Below, piece after piece: positions 47,403 to 58,825 of a DNA stretch of 64,000 bases (its first letter is position 1; each line of letters starts with the position of its first letter). The stretch covers positions 434,001-498,000 of the forward strand of contig NADL03000049.1 in NCBI GenBank assembly GCA_002205965.3. The letters are read 5' to 3'. Source of the DNA: Kappaphycus alvarezii (lineage: Eukaryota; Rhodophyta; Florideophyceae; Gigartinales; Solieriaceae). A program made the translations under genes and the position numbers. A model generated the notes under the pieces. It saw only the letters and a program-made list of their open reading frames with translations. It did no database searches and was not told where the DNA came from.

Positions 47403-47617
47403 ATCCCTCCTTAAATGGGGGAAAGGTTTGGGGTAAATGTAGGGTGACTTAATATTTGAAAGATATGGTCGGTTGTGGCCCGGAAATATCTTACAGGGTG
47501 CCGAGTAATACCTCTTAAATTACCCTAAAAAGCTGGCTATCCGATCTATCCCATGGTTTTCCGGACAACCACAATCGACTCAAAAAGGGTATACCGACAC
47601 AGTAATAGGGAAGGAAC
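47403..47617 (-). repeat. R3 dispersed repeat, inverted composite copy
   Basis: Plus-strand GGGGGAAAGGTTTGGGG at 47408 opens it, followed by an R3-short type segment (GAAAGATATGGTCGGTTGTGG). The R3 body then resumes at 47535-47617 (TATCCGATCTATCCCATGGTTTTCC to AGTAATAGGGAAGG). It looks like one copy with a replaced or inserted middle, facing copy 1 across ~170 bp. Confidence 0.55.
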
Positions 47618-47856
47618 TACGCTCCCTAAAATCCTCCCTAGATTGCAAGCCTTCTCGATACAGACCTACTTTACTGAAGAAAATGTGCGGCAAAAATCAG
47701 GGCCCAAAGAAAGGAATTATTCTAGCCGAGCTCGAATAATCAAGCAATCGACGATTAGAAGGTTGAATAAACTTTTCTGGCCAGCAATTAGACTCGCTGC
47801 AAAACATCATGTTTGTGGATTTTTCTTGAATCTCATTCCATTCGTTCTATTGTCAC

Positions 47857-50036
47857 TCAAGAGTCGTTAAGATTAGAAAGGGCAGGAAGGTCGAATCGCA
47901 CCCTATGTAAATGCCTTTCTGTGTCTGTGACTTCAGTCCGAGCATGCGCATACTTCTGATTATCCATGATAACCACGGTGCCCTCGGGAACGAGAAATCC
48001 ATCAGACATTTCGTCTTCAAGTACGTTACAAAAGGTTTGGAAGGCCGCCTGGAATTCCTGAGCTTCAATCGGAGTCAAATGATCAACACCAAGTTTATCC
48101 CTTCGAAAACGCGCTCTGTCTCGGGAGATCAGGACCGGAGCAAATGTGTCCCCGGACTCAGCACGATAGAATTCGGGCGGCACCACCCATTTAGGCTCCA
48201 CATTCATCAAAGTTTTGACGTAATCTTCGCTTAAACGGCTGACTACATCTGATATCTTCGCCAGAGAGAAGAGACCTCCCCATTCCTGTCGGCATGAAGC
48301 ACTGACATTGCTACAAATTCCGGGGGTTTAACCTCGAAGGAAGCATCGGTATGGATTTCAAAAGCCCTCGTTGTGTGGGACCGCGCATGGTTTAGAGTCC
48401 AATTCTTGGCTGGACGAATATCCCAAACTTCTCCAGAACGTCACTGTGAGTGCGGCAGTGTGCACCGAGACCTTCTTTCAAAAATTTGAGAAGCTGCGAC
48501 TTGTCGTGAAGGGACTCTCTCACTCCGATGAGAGCCACGCCATCCCGTGCAAGTGATGTAAGAATTCTTTTCGTATCAGCTGTCTGCAGCGTGGAGCAAA
48601 TCGAACGGGCGCAGGGCGGTATTTTGAAAACAGGGAGGACAGCAAAGCTAGCTATACCTCCGTAGGACATAGAGATGGTATCTTTGTCGTTGCTGCGAAA
48701 TATCCAGTACCATAAAATTTGCCGTCAAACGTGTTCACGATTCCAACCGTGTTTAGGAGATTAACTTCTCCGTTAACTTGCATGATTTCACACTTCTTCT
48801 GCTTTACATAGGTTTGCACGACATAGTCTTCCTGTTGCAGACTCTTGCGTGTGAGGCCTAAGAACTCTTCATCGGACATGTTTTTCTGCATGATGATACC
48901 AGCACCTTTCCCGAGGAGAGACGGCTTTAGTACAAGGGAACCCTCCCCCAGTCCGGATACGACAAAGCGCATCTTTGGGGATAATTGTAGGTACGATGTA
49001 CTTCCTCAGAAGCTCTCGATTGTGACTATCAATCACGTAGTCATCAGACCGGAGAACGCACAGCATTTTTTTGTCATGGCCAAGGAAAATAGAGCGAAGG
49101 TCATTCAGTGCGGCTCCCTTGTAGGACAATTCTGCAACAGCGTTTAAAACGTCATCATCAAGTTGCAAAAATTCTTCTTGCTCCAGCTCTAAAACGCAAG
49201 ACCGTATCTCTGTCATGGTAGAATCTTCTTCTTTGAAGTACAATCCGGAACTTCCGTTGCTACATGCGAGAGAGGTAGGGCCACATCGGCGTACATTCAC
49301 ATCAACCACAGCCTTAAGAAGTGTGATGTCATGCCCCTCTTCTTTTGAGTTAATAATCCACACAGTGTCCACTCCATCCTTTTGAATCCTTCTTTTTAAG
49401 TCCGGGAGAAAAGAAAACAATGAGCTAATCGCGGACATTTGGTGCTGAGCCAAGAAAGAGGAAGGTTCCATTGACGACGTGTGTATAGCCTCATTCGCAT
49501 ATGCCGTCACGAGATAACCATTCAGGGGAAATCTCGCATTGATCTCGCAGACTTGCAGGGAGCCGTCGTCTCCGAGAAGAACATCGGGACGAAGAGTGCC
49601 CAGATGATACTGCTCGGGCTTTCATTAGAACTGCTTTTATGCGTGGATGAACCTGGAGCTGTTGCTGAAGCAGTTCACTCTGTGACCATTGTGAAACGAC
49701 TGCACGTACTCCTGTAACGACGCAGGAGGAGATTTCTGCGAATTTTCTATACGTCGGTAGGTCCAATAACATCGGGCGCGGAGATACCCGCTTCCAAATT
49801 TCTCTGTAACTAGGCGTAAACGGAAGAGTGTCGAGCCTCCCTTGGATGACGTTGTAGAGATCGAGAGAGTATCCAGGCGTCTTAGCCTGCTCTAGATTGA
49901 GCAGGGAAGCTCTCTGCTGCGGCTCGATTGATATGGGTGGGTTTCTTGGCAAGACGTGGGCGAGCATGGTGAAGCGTTGATTGTACACGTCAAGGAGGTA
50001 TGTGCTGTAGCTCGTTGAAGAGTTTTCCCTCGCCAC
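47857..50036 (-). CDS. ATP-grasp-like / TauD-TfdA-type Fe(II)/2-oxoglutarate dioxygenase fusion
   Basis: ATG at 50036, stop at 47857, ~726 residues after four or five frame joins (near 49622, 48985, 48690, 48385 and 48260). N-terminal half: LLDVYNQRFTMLAHVLPRN, then RPDVLLGDDGSLQVCEINAR-FPLNGYL (an ATP-grasp-like 'D-x-x-x-x-x-EINARFP' metal site), then VLKPSLLGKGAGIIM (glycine-rich nucleotide loop with Lys) and QTYVKQKKCEIMQVNGEVNL. C-terminal half: RSHTTRAFEIHTDASFEVKP, with the HxD iron ligands at 48345-48353, then VVIMDNQKYAHARTEV with the distal His at 47944-47946 and an Arg in HRVRFD. TauD-type enzymes hydroxylate or desaturate with O2 and 2-oxoglutarate; ATP-grasp enzymes ligate acids to amines. 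A specialised-metabolite or amino-acid-modifying role is inference. Joins that I checked fall in homopolymer runs. Confidence 0.6.
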
Positions 50037-53000
50037 TCACTGGCAGGGTCATCTGCGTTTAAGTAAGGATCCAGTGTCTATTAGGACTGCAGAAAAAGAA
50101 GGGCACAGGGGGATCGTTTACTGTAACAGATAAGATGGCTGATACCTAGTCAACTTGTATGGTGGTAATGAGCATATACATGAAAGGTTACGGCAGGCGC
50201 TGATGGCGCTTCTACTCTACCAGCAAGTAGAGGGGACGTAAGCAAGCTAACATGCCGCATAGGAGGTTACTGCTAATGCGCGGAAAAAGACTGCAATGAA
50301 GAGTGCTGAGGGTGAAATGTAGCCAGTCTGATCTTTTGAGCTTGAGGAGCGATGATTTCCAGATCAAATTATCTATACTGTAGATTTGATGAATGTGCCC
50401 ATTTGTTTCTTCTGTTCCATCTCCATCCGATTAATTGGGAATACTTACAACAGCAGGGAAAGTGCCAGTAACTCCTTGTGTGCGTCGCAGGCTGTGGCCT
50501 GAGGGGCATTTTAGGTCCTGCATTGGACCGTGAATGAAAACAAATAAGAGTGGTCAAATGCACATGCGAGGTGAAGGACAACTTGTCCCTAGGGTTACAA
50601 TGTGTATCTAAAGCCGGGCGCGAGCGAGGGCCAGTAAAGCACAAAAACAAGACAGTGTGGCTTCACAGTTCTGTAAACAGGTGTACTGTACATATGATTA
50701 ATCCGTATGGTGCCGAAAGTCGTGTGAAGCAAAACTATTGAATTTTCAAGCCGCAAGGTATGCAATAAAGAAGACGATATTGGTCTACGTTACCGCACAG
50801 GGCAGTCCTGTGTCAGATTCCCCTGTGACTGCGCAGCAACTCCCCATACAAGACAACTGCCGATATTTCCGGAATTTTATAAATGCACATGCCTGCTGAG
50901 ACGTACGTGAAACCACAAAGACTCGAACACCTGAAATATTACATTAATAGATGCTTACCCTATAATCTCAGAACTCTGAAGAGCAATAGAATCTTTTTGC
51001 AAATTTTAGTACTTCGACTAATTTGTGGTTACACATTTGATAATGGGCAGGCATGCAGAGTCAGTGTCATTCATGAATAAATTATCATACGCTTCGTATT
51101 GTGCGTCCTTAGTTTAGTGGATAGTGCATCACTACGAAGCGTTGTCCGAAGGCGTCCAGGCATGCGTGGTTACAACTTTGTTTAAAAGTAACAAGTCAAC
51201 TTTTCCTCCCGTGGCTTGCGCATGCACAGTAGACCTTGACTAAGAAGTTAAGGTCTACTGCTGATAAGATTGACGCTTGGAAATCCGAATAGACTTTTAC
51301 GGCGGATCTTGCATTAGGCAAGAACGTAGAGTACAAATACAAGCCTTCATCTAAACTAGTAAGGTTGCTATTTGATGCCACACCCGCACGCAATATTGCC
51401 CATGATCAAGACAACAGAATCAATCAACAGTCATTAGAGGTGCACAAAGACATGCTGGATGAAGCTGCATCTCGTCTTCCCCAACACAGAACGGTTACGT
51501 TACGCCCGTTTTGGTTTATGACTCAAAGAAAAGAGAAAAGAATCTACAGCCATGATCCAACTCTGTCCTCAATCGATTGTTTTCAAGATTTAAATATGTT
51601 CGACGGATCGCTGCTAAACCTGTTTAAACCTATCCTTCACCACTTGAAAAGGAGAAAAAATGCATGAGATCCTCCTTGAGACATATTTCTTAGCCATGGT
51701 TGCAGTTCTGATGTATGTAGTGTACAACTCAACAACAGTTATTATATGTCTCACGAGAGCATGCAGTCCAGCAAGCATGGGTGCAACCAACCCCAAACAT
51801 CTGGTGGATCGCGCAATGTGCCCTCTTATCACAGAAAAGTATTCCTCCAAAACTTGCGTGGAGGTCGTAGCAAAAGTAGTAGAATACATATTGAACTACA
51901 CGGTTACGAACATCTTAATTTCTTCCTGTCAGCAAGAAAACATGACACTGTTTCAAATTCCTCATCCATACTGATGGCTTCCTTTAGACCGGGGCCCTCG
52001 AGCTCTGATCACAAGCTTTCTTTTCCCCCACAGAGCTTATTTGCATGCAGTTATCAGAGAGAACCGCTGTATCATGGATTGACCATGTTGATAATTGCAG
52101 CTGTATGATGGGGGAATTACAAAAACACTAAAGATATAATTAGTTCCGAGGTTCATATATTGATAATGCTCCCAACGGGATAAAAACAATTTCAGAAATA
52201 GTTAGATTGCTCTGTTCCATGGGGTAAATCGGGCTTTTTAGGATTTTACTTGAATGGGTGAATGGGGCTCGTTTACTGCGAGTGGTGCGAATGCTGCGAT
52301 TCCTATGAACTTTTGCATTCAAAACAGGTTTCAGGATTTAAAGTGCGAGTAACGAAGCGTTTCCACCACCTAATGGTAGCCACTCAGTTTAATCCTGAGT
52401 TAGTATCAAAACTCAATACTACATGCGTACCTCATCCACTGCATTTTTTTCCTCAAGGGGCTTGTTTTACGTTTCAATTTTTATTTTTGGATCCGATCCG
52501 GACTGATTCGCAGTTTTCACTTCTCATAGGCGAGCCTATTTTTCAATCATTATAATACCCTAAGTTTCCCCTTTTAAAGTACAAGGCAGGCTAAGACAGC
52601 CAATGTGGTTCATGTATGCATATACTATTAAAGGGGACTGTCCTTGCTGCAGAGCGGTAGTTTATAGAATAGATGGCTGACTCCCATGTGGCGCAACTTT
52701 AGCTTTACTTTCACGTTCGCCTCTGCGATTAAATGTGAAACGTCAAATAATTTCTACCTCACCCGTTGACTGAAAAATCGGGGAAGAAATCTTTAATGAT
52801 TAAGGATGCACTCATCGGCGCAGGAGGACTGAAAATAAGAAAAAAATATGAGAAGGATGATTATTAGAGTGGAACCAGAATTGAAGAAATGTAAACAATT
52901 ACCCATTTAGAGCTTTATAAGGAGACTGGCTGGATTGAAATCAAATTACAATGACAATATTTCTTTTAAAGGTAGGAGAAACCCTTCGCCATAAATTGCG

Positions 53001-53263
53001 CTTCGTGTTAAAACTTACATGAAGCCCATAAGACTGACCGCAGCAATTTGAAAGCAGTTCCAACAGACTCAAAGGAGAAATCAGGAAATAGTGCTCCTCA
53101 TGGAGGAAAAGTTTCATTGCGAATCAACTGCAGCAAAGATTCGATTTCCCCTGGAGACACCAGCGTTTCGCGCGTCGATGAGGCTTCCGAGCTCTAAGGA
53201 ATAGGCGTGCTAGCTCCATGCCCCAAACTCCAAACACATATCGAAGCACGAGAATTCTCCAAG
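50037..53263. other. Gene-poor region with short open frames
   Basis: Nothing identifiable. Frames of 60-120 codons occur at 51196-51393 (-), 51614-51889 (-) and 51746-52108 (+), without known domains. A perfect 10-bp inverted repeat, AGTAGACCTT/AAGGTCTACT, lies at about 51230-51261. A sequence TAGTTTAGTGG near 51112 resembles a Pol III A box but has no proper B box downstream. Confidence 0.35.
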
Positions 53264-53317
53264 TGGGGAAATTTTGGGGTTACCGTAATGTATGGAAGAT
53301 GTGGTCGGTTGTATTCT
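53264..53317 (+). repeat. R3-short dispersed repeat
   Basis: GGGGAAATTTTGGGGTTACCGTAATG then TATGGAAGATGTGGTCGGTTGTA. The same ~55 bp occurs at 55041-55101 (+), inside 47408-47470 (+) and at 9010-9064 (-). Confidence 0.6.
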
Positions 53318-54290
53318 CCAAGTGGCTCCGGCATTATTGCCTAGTTCCGCCATTTGCTTCCGCCACGCCATGCCTACGACATCATTGCCCAAAGACATTG
53401 GATGCGTACGGCGGCCTCCATCTGCACTGCTTGCAGGGTGATCAAAGAACCCATCGCCATGATCGCCAGTTGACCATCATCGCTAGGGACTTGACCGAAT
53501 CCGCTCGCCACCTCGTTGCTGACCCTCGCGAGGAAGTTCACTGTTCGCGGCCAGACAAAAGGGCGATGGGAAACAGCGGCAGGACTGACATCACATTCGT
53601 CAACCCAACAGTAGCAACATTCTAGCAGGGCTCCCAACCATTACGCCACTAGCAGTAAACCAAACCCACTCTTAGCAGCGAACATTGTTCGCTCGTCACG
53701 CGGCGAGACTCGTCCAGAATAACGCCAGTTGTTTGTTGGAAGGGGTTCTGAGGGACACTTAAGGCCACAACTTGAAATTGCGTATATTCCAGAGGACTTC
53801 CGTTCTCAGGGTATGTGCAGTAAGTGGTTACCCTACTTTCAGTAGTCCTCGTCTGCGATTGCTCTTATCAGGAAAATTAAGTAAACATCACTACCCCACT
53901 CTTATCAGGAAAATTAAGTATACCAACCCATTCAAGTAAATCACCCTACAGCTAGGAACTAACCGCATACATCGCAGCATGTCGGCGGCATTTGAGTGGG
54001 CAAGAATCAAAACGGCCATCGCTATTGGCGACTGCACTGACATGTCAATGCAGTCACAGGGTCACGGAGGCGCAGATCCGTTTCTGTTTTCTCCTGTCCT
54101 TCACTCCAAACTCTGTGTAGAACCGCCCACGAAAAGCGTCAGACGACGAAGTAAACTACCCCATCATATTCCAATTTTTCCTCCCTCGTCAATCGCCTTG
54201 CACCATCACACAGGGAGGGGAGCGAGTTCTAGCAGAAGTAGGCCCATCCCTGTGCCAATCCGCTTTGGGAGGCTAACATCTTGATGGTTT
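53318..54290. other. Unidentified coding-like and intergenic sequence
   Basis: Frames at 53218-53625 (+), 53374-53637 (-) and 53979-54284 (+) have mixed composition but no recognised domain. A 21-bp exact direct repeat CTCTTATCAGGAAAATTAAGT starts at 53862 and again at 53899. Confidence 0.3.
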
Positions 54291-54400
54291 CCTTCCCCAT
54301 TTCGGTGTCGGAAAGCCCTTTTGAGTCGATTTTGTTTGTCTTGAGCACTTTGGGATAGATAGAATATATCTTCCAAGAGTAAGACACCCAAACCTTCCCT
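54291..54400 (+). repeat. R3 dispersed repeat, copy 3
   Basis: CCTTCCCCATTTCGGTGTCGG ... GAGTAAGACACCCAAACCTTCCCT, full length. Followed directly by an R2 copy. Confidence 0.65.
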
Positions 54401-54419
54401 CTGATGCTTATATGGTGAT

Positions 54420-54560
54420 AGCTGAGATCGCGATGGGCGTAGCCGTGAGGGCTGTAGAAAGTTAAAAAACGTGCCGGAGATATTGGTGCGAAGGCATGCT
54501 GCGGTCGTTGTCAAGTCTAACACAGCTTGCCTCCTGGCTGGGCTCAAGCGGGCCCTCTAA
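54420..54560 (+). repeat. Dispersed coding repeat R2, copy 3
   Basis: Reads AMGVAVRAVES and, after a break, RHAAVVVKSNTACLLAGLKR, matching VARDVAVRAMET and RHAAAAIKYNAACLLAGIEP at 8815-8945. Confidence 0.5.
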
Positions 54561-55040
54561 CGAATACTCTGCGTACTGTGCCACAGTACAGTACAGTAGT
54601 TCCTCTCGGCCAATCTACCACTGCTTCGTGTAGCACTGGAAACAGCTGACCATGTCTTTCGAATATTAACACCTTATACCCTCCCCACTGTGAAACAGGA
54701 AAACTGAATGAAAATTCATAGGATTCATAAACTTGGCACCATTCGCAGCACAGTACTGTACTGTATGTACACCAACCCCAGCCCCAGCAACCCTACTGTA
54801 AAAACTGCAAAAATCAGCGATATGTCTGCTCTTTTCGCGTAACAGCTGTGGACAAAATGGAATCTTGAAAAGAAATGGCGTCAAATGCAAGTATGATTCG
54901 GTGGATTCGGAAACGAATGTCAGACGCAGCCTATGGTCTTTCTTGCGTCAGTAGATACTGAATGCATTAAGCTTCTTCCATTGAGTTTGTGGTTTAGTTT
55001 TTGACCATGACTCGAATGATCTCGAGCGCAATTATGCGTT
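54561..55040. other. Intergenic region with TACTGTAC tracts
   Basis: GTACTGTGCCACAGTACAGTACAGTAG at about 54570-54598 and CACAGTACTGTACTGTATGTAC at about 54749-54770. No gene supported. Confidence 0.5.
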
Positions 55041-55101
55041 TAATTTTGGGTAATTTTTGGGTTGTTTCAATGTATGGAAACATGTGGTCGGTTGTATCCA
55101 T
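55041..55101 (+). repeat. R3-short dispersed repeat, second plus copy
   Basis: TAATTTTGGGTAATTTTTGGGTTG, then AATGTATGGAAACATGTGGTCGG and TTGTATCC. Matches 53264-53317. Confidence 0.55.
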
Positions 55102-55372
55102 GCGCTAGCCTAGTGCGTTGTGCAACTATTGCGAATTGTAATGATTCAAAAGGGTAATATCCGTAAATGACGATTTTTTTGCTCTTCTACTATGCAGCTG
55201 CCTTTTCATTGGTTCCTTACTGTAGCAACACTGTAACACTCCTACGGTATTGCCACTCGACTAAACAAGTGCAGCTACAACTCGAATGTACTGTACTTTC
55301 CAAAGCCCACCTCCTTTACTCGGAACGCCGCCGAACGGACATCCTCATTGACGACATCGAATTCTCTTCACG

Positions 55373-55473
55373 TCCCTGTGTCGGTATCCCCTTTTTGAGT
55401 TGATTGCGGTTGTCTGGAAAACCATGGGATAGACGGATATATCTTCCAAGAGTAAAACACCCAAACCTTTCCC
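55373..55473 (+). repeat. R3 dispersed repeat, copy 4
   Basis: TCCCTGTGTCGGTATCCCC ... CCATGGGATAGACGGATATATC ... CACCCAAACCTTTCCC. About 100 bp, slightly 5'-truncated. Confidence 0.65.
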
Positions 55474-56461
55474 GTCCCTGCGCACTTGACGTCTTCATTG
55501 CAAGCCCCTACACCGCACGGGCCATCTCTCCCTCTCTCGCATGACCTCCGAGCGGCTACCCTGCCCATTGAACCTCGAAAAATGCGCATAACGCTGCCCT
55601 CTGTGGGACAATACAAGCCCAATTGTACCCTTTTGGATTCGATACTCACGGAGCCATCGCCAAACCTGCCCGTGAGGCCCTGGCCGAAGTCGCCTCCTTT
55701 TTCGCACTCCGCCGCGGGAAACCCCATCCGATGAATACCACCGATTGGTCACCACCCGCGCCTCCCTCGTTTTCCAGCTGACGGCCCATGCCGTATCTCG
55801 CCGTGCTTTGTCTCTCACATCACCTGATGCCTGAGTGACCTGGCTCGGTTTAGTGAACATTTAATGAAAGCGCTTGTTTGTTTGTTTGTACACGTACTCT
55901 TATCATATCGTTATTTTCCTGAGGGATTGACTCTTGAACTGATCAGTTAAGTTTGGCCTCCGCAGGAAAGGTACAGTATGAAGCATTTGTAAGTCAGCAA
56001 CTTTCTGCTTGAAGGGCAGTCATACTCCAATCCCAATATAGCCAAAAATTATGCTTTTCCAGCATTTCTCATTTGTCACATTATTTAAGTTCGGAACTGA
56101 CTTGTTAATCAACGTCAGCTTTAAAGCAACTTTCTGTATTCCCTGACCTTCTCGTCCTTGTCGATTATCTACTAAGTGTTCTGATCCCTTGAACAGCTCA
56201 ACGAACTACCTACTTGCTCAAAATATGAATTTGCAAAAAAAGAATATGTCACAAGCGATCCACAAAGATGTTATGCAGCACTGCGTGAAATCGAGGCTTC
56301 GTCAACGTTTCGCCGCTCTCGGCGCCCGCCCTGAGCGCCATGTACTCTGCTACAGGCGCGGCCACTTCCGCCCGTCTAGCCCGTTTCCCCTGCAGATCGA
56401 CATACCGCGACCGCTGCGCCCTCGCTGCACCGCTCTCGTCGATACCTCTGTCGACAGTACT
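55474..56461. other. Unassigned region before R4 copy B
   Basis: A minus-strand frame at 55495-55860 and frames at 56189-56530 on both strands are open but unidentified. One minus frame reads RAEVAAPVAEYMALRAGAES. The region holds a TTTG microsatellite-like run near 55873. Confidence 0.3.
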
Positions 56462-57957
56462 GTCTGTTAGGGATAAATCAGCAGGGGAAGAGATCCTCAG
56501 AACAATTTCCCCAAGAAGGAGGTGTTGCAAGCGACAGAAGTGCTACCGTGGTATAGTTGAACGAACGAAAAGGAGTGGATAGGGAAGACAGTTGAATGGG
56601 CTACAAGCAAGTATGGAAGGGGCAGGGTCTACCACCTATGCTTAGTGACTAGGGTAAAATAAATGCTTTTGGGTCTGAAGTTGACTCTCAACTTCCTAAC
56701 TATTTGGGACTGGGCTTGAAGTTGTCTGCCAACTTGCTTGACCTCTCCATGAGGAAGCAGTTTACTCAGCTTATATAGACTTTTGGCTACCCCTAAAGTC
56801 CGAACAAAACTACAGAAGGTACCAGGAAATGCACAGAAACAATTTGTGTGGATGACATACTCTAAACAGAAGATACTTAAGAAACTAACAATCAATGAGG
56901 TCCTCTTATTTCCCATTCTCTAAATCAGATCCAAACAACTCCTCTAAAATATCCATGCTGTCCAAGCAGTCCCCACAAATATCTGCGAATGGCTCACAGC
57001 TCTCTATTCCCTCCTGGGAGATATCTAAACTACTAAAGATATCTCCATCCGGTTCCAGCGTCGGCACCACTTGATCCATACTCTCCAGTCCAGGCCCCAC
57101 CAGTACAACACTTTCCATGCCCCCATTTCCCTCATCCAACTCGTCCTCGTCCTCGTCATCCTCTCTTCCTCTCTTCCTCTCTTTCCTCCTCTTCATCCTC
57201 CTTCATCCTACTCTTCCTCCTCATCCTCCCCGTCCTCCTCGTTATTAACCTCATAGACCAATCCAGGGGCTACCCACTCCTCAAAGGTCTCCCCAGCTCC
57301 CTCCTCGATGTCCCACTCCCGCCCCTTACCTACCTCCTCCGCCTCATCCTCGATAAAGAGGCGACGCACGAATTCGATGACCTTTTTCTTGTTTGCCGGC
57401 GCAGGTAGTCCTCGCGGTCAGTAGGTCCGAAAGGGAGTAGGGAATAGAGTTTAGGGGCGGGGATGGCGATTTTTTGGAAATGATTTTCGAGGGGCGTAGA
57501 TTGGTCATTTTGGTAGGTTTGGGGGAATGGGAGGTAATGGAGGGTGTTTCGGGTGTGTGGGGGGAGAGGTGTGATGAAAAATGATCGGGGGACGTTTAAA
57601 ACTTGGAATAAAGGGGTTTAAATAGGCTCCCGGGGCAGGTTCTATAGATTAGAAATAGGTAAAATAAATCTGCAAGGGATTTTTGTAGTAGTGCATTTGC
57701 GCCCTTTTTCTCAAAAAAAGTGAATTTGGAGGAGGAGGTAAGCAAAAAGGGAAAAAGAACTTGATTCGGGATCGATTCAGAGGGGTAGATACAGTAAAAA
57801 ATATCTAGATAAAATGGAAGTAAATTTGGAGAGGACCGCGGTAATGATAAGCGAGGTTCAGGGAGGACGAGGAAGGACCGGAACTACAAGCAAATTTGGA
57901 CAAGGAGAGGTAGTACAGTAAACTATAGGCCTGTAGATGACGGCGACAAAAAATCTG
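56462..57957 (-). repeat. Acidic-protein repeat family R4, copy B (arm of inverted repeat)
   Basis: About 1.5 kb, minus strand, the reverse complement of 58826-60212. Coding order: DREDYLRRQTRK (near 57410), EFVRRLFIEDEAEEVGKGRE, FEEWVAPGLVYEVNN, a Lys/Arg/Glu/Asp-rich tract, MESVVLVGPGLESMDQVVPT, LEPDGDIFSSLDISQEGIES and ADICGDCLDSMDILEELFGS, ending at 56906. A second conserved segment downstream reads EVKQVGRQLQAQSQIVRKLR. The protein is very acidic with a charged middle. No known domain. No LTR or clear terminal inverted repeat is visible. Confidence 0.6.
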
Positions 57958-58825
57958 CGCCAACACCGTCATCCCTCTCCTCTGAATGGCGTTGCTTTCG
58001 AACGGTACTGTGAAGCAGCCGTCATGTCAAATGCGGCATGCTTGCTGGCTGGCTGAGTCTTTTAGGGAGCATATTTCCTCCCCATTACTGTGTCAGCGTA
58101 CCTTTTTGATTTGATTGGAGTTGTCTGGAAAACTTCAGGATAGATCGAGTATATCTTCCAACAGTAAAATACCCAAACGTTTCCCCTATAAAGTGCCGCC
58201 GCATGGTTTTCGTGTAGGTTGCCTTTACACTGTTCAATTCGTTGCCGTCGCATCCTTCCTTAAGGCTCGTGCTTTCAGGAGATGAAGCCTATTTTCATTC
58301 CTGGGATGCCCTACTCTACTCTATTTATTTTAAGTGGAGTGTTTCTGGCTCCCCCCTTTGCTTTACTTTCCCCCTTTCCCTCTATCCCAACAATGCCTAA
58401 GAACAGATAGGCTGCGGCTAACTTTCCTCGCCTACCAAAACCCACTCGCACGTCACCATTGCGTGACGGGCAGCCCCCATCTTCTACAGAAGCCACTCCT
58501 TCACATTCAACCCCAACGGAGCTTTAAGGCAGGCGCCAACTGGGCGCGCGGGTGAGTTCATTGCGAGCACGGAGGTAGCCACTGGTTTGTTTTCGCAGGG
58601 TCCCTTCTTCATCTTGGTGGAGAGGTAGAGGATGGGTAGGTAGTATTGGTGGATGATGGCTCCTTTCTTTTGAATGGAAATTATTGTTTAAGATAGCCTC
58701 AGTCACCTTGGAAACTCAGCCAATATATCCCGAGCAAAAAAACCCTACGTATTCCCCCACATGAATTGTTCTCTTGTGTATGAAATGATATAAGGACTCC
58801 TGTCAGGCGCGCGCGAATCAGAACG
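57958..58825. other. Spacer of the inverted repeat, with R2 and R3 copies
   Basis: Holds an R2 scrap (57990-58055: CEAAVMSNAACLLAG) and R3 copy 5 (58076-58186). The rest (58190-58825) has short open frames only. Confidence 0.5.
58076..58186 (+). repeat. R3 dispersed repeat, copy 5
   Basis: TCCTCCCCATTACTGTGTCAG ... AGTAAAATACCCAAACGTTTCCCC. Preceded by an R2 scrap, as is copy 1 at 47120. Confidence 0.65.

Noticed and set aside
51105..51175. Pol III A-box-like TAGTTTAGTGGATAG, possible tRNA
   Set aside because: No B box and no cloverleaf: the anticodon arm does not pair in any register I tried.
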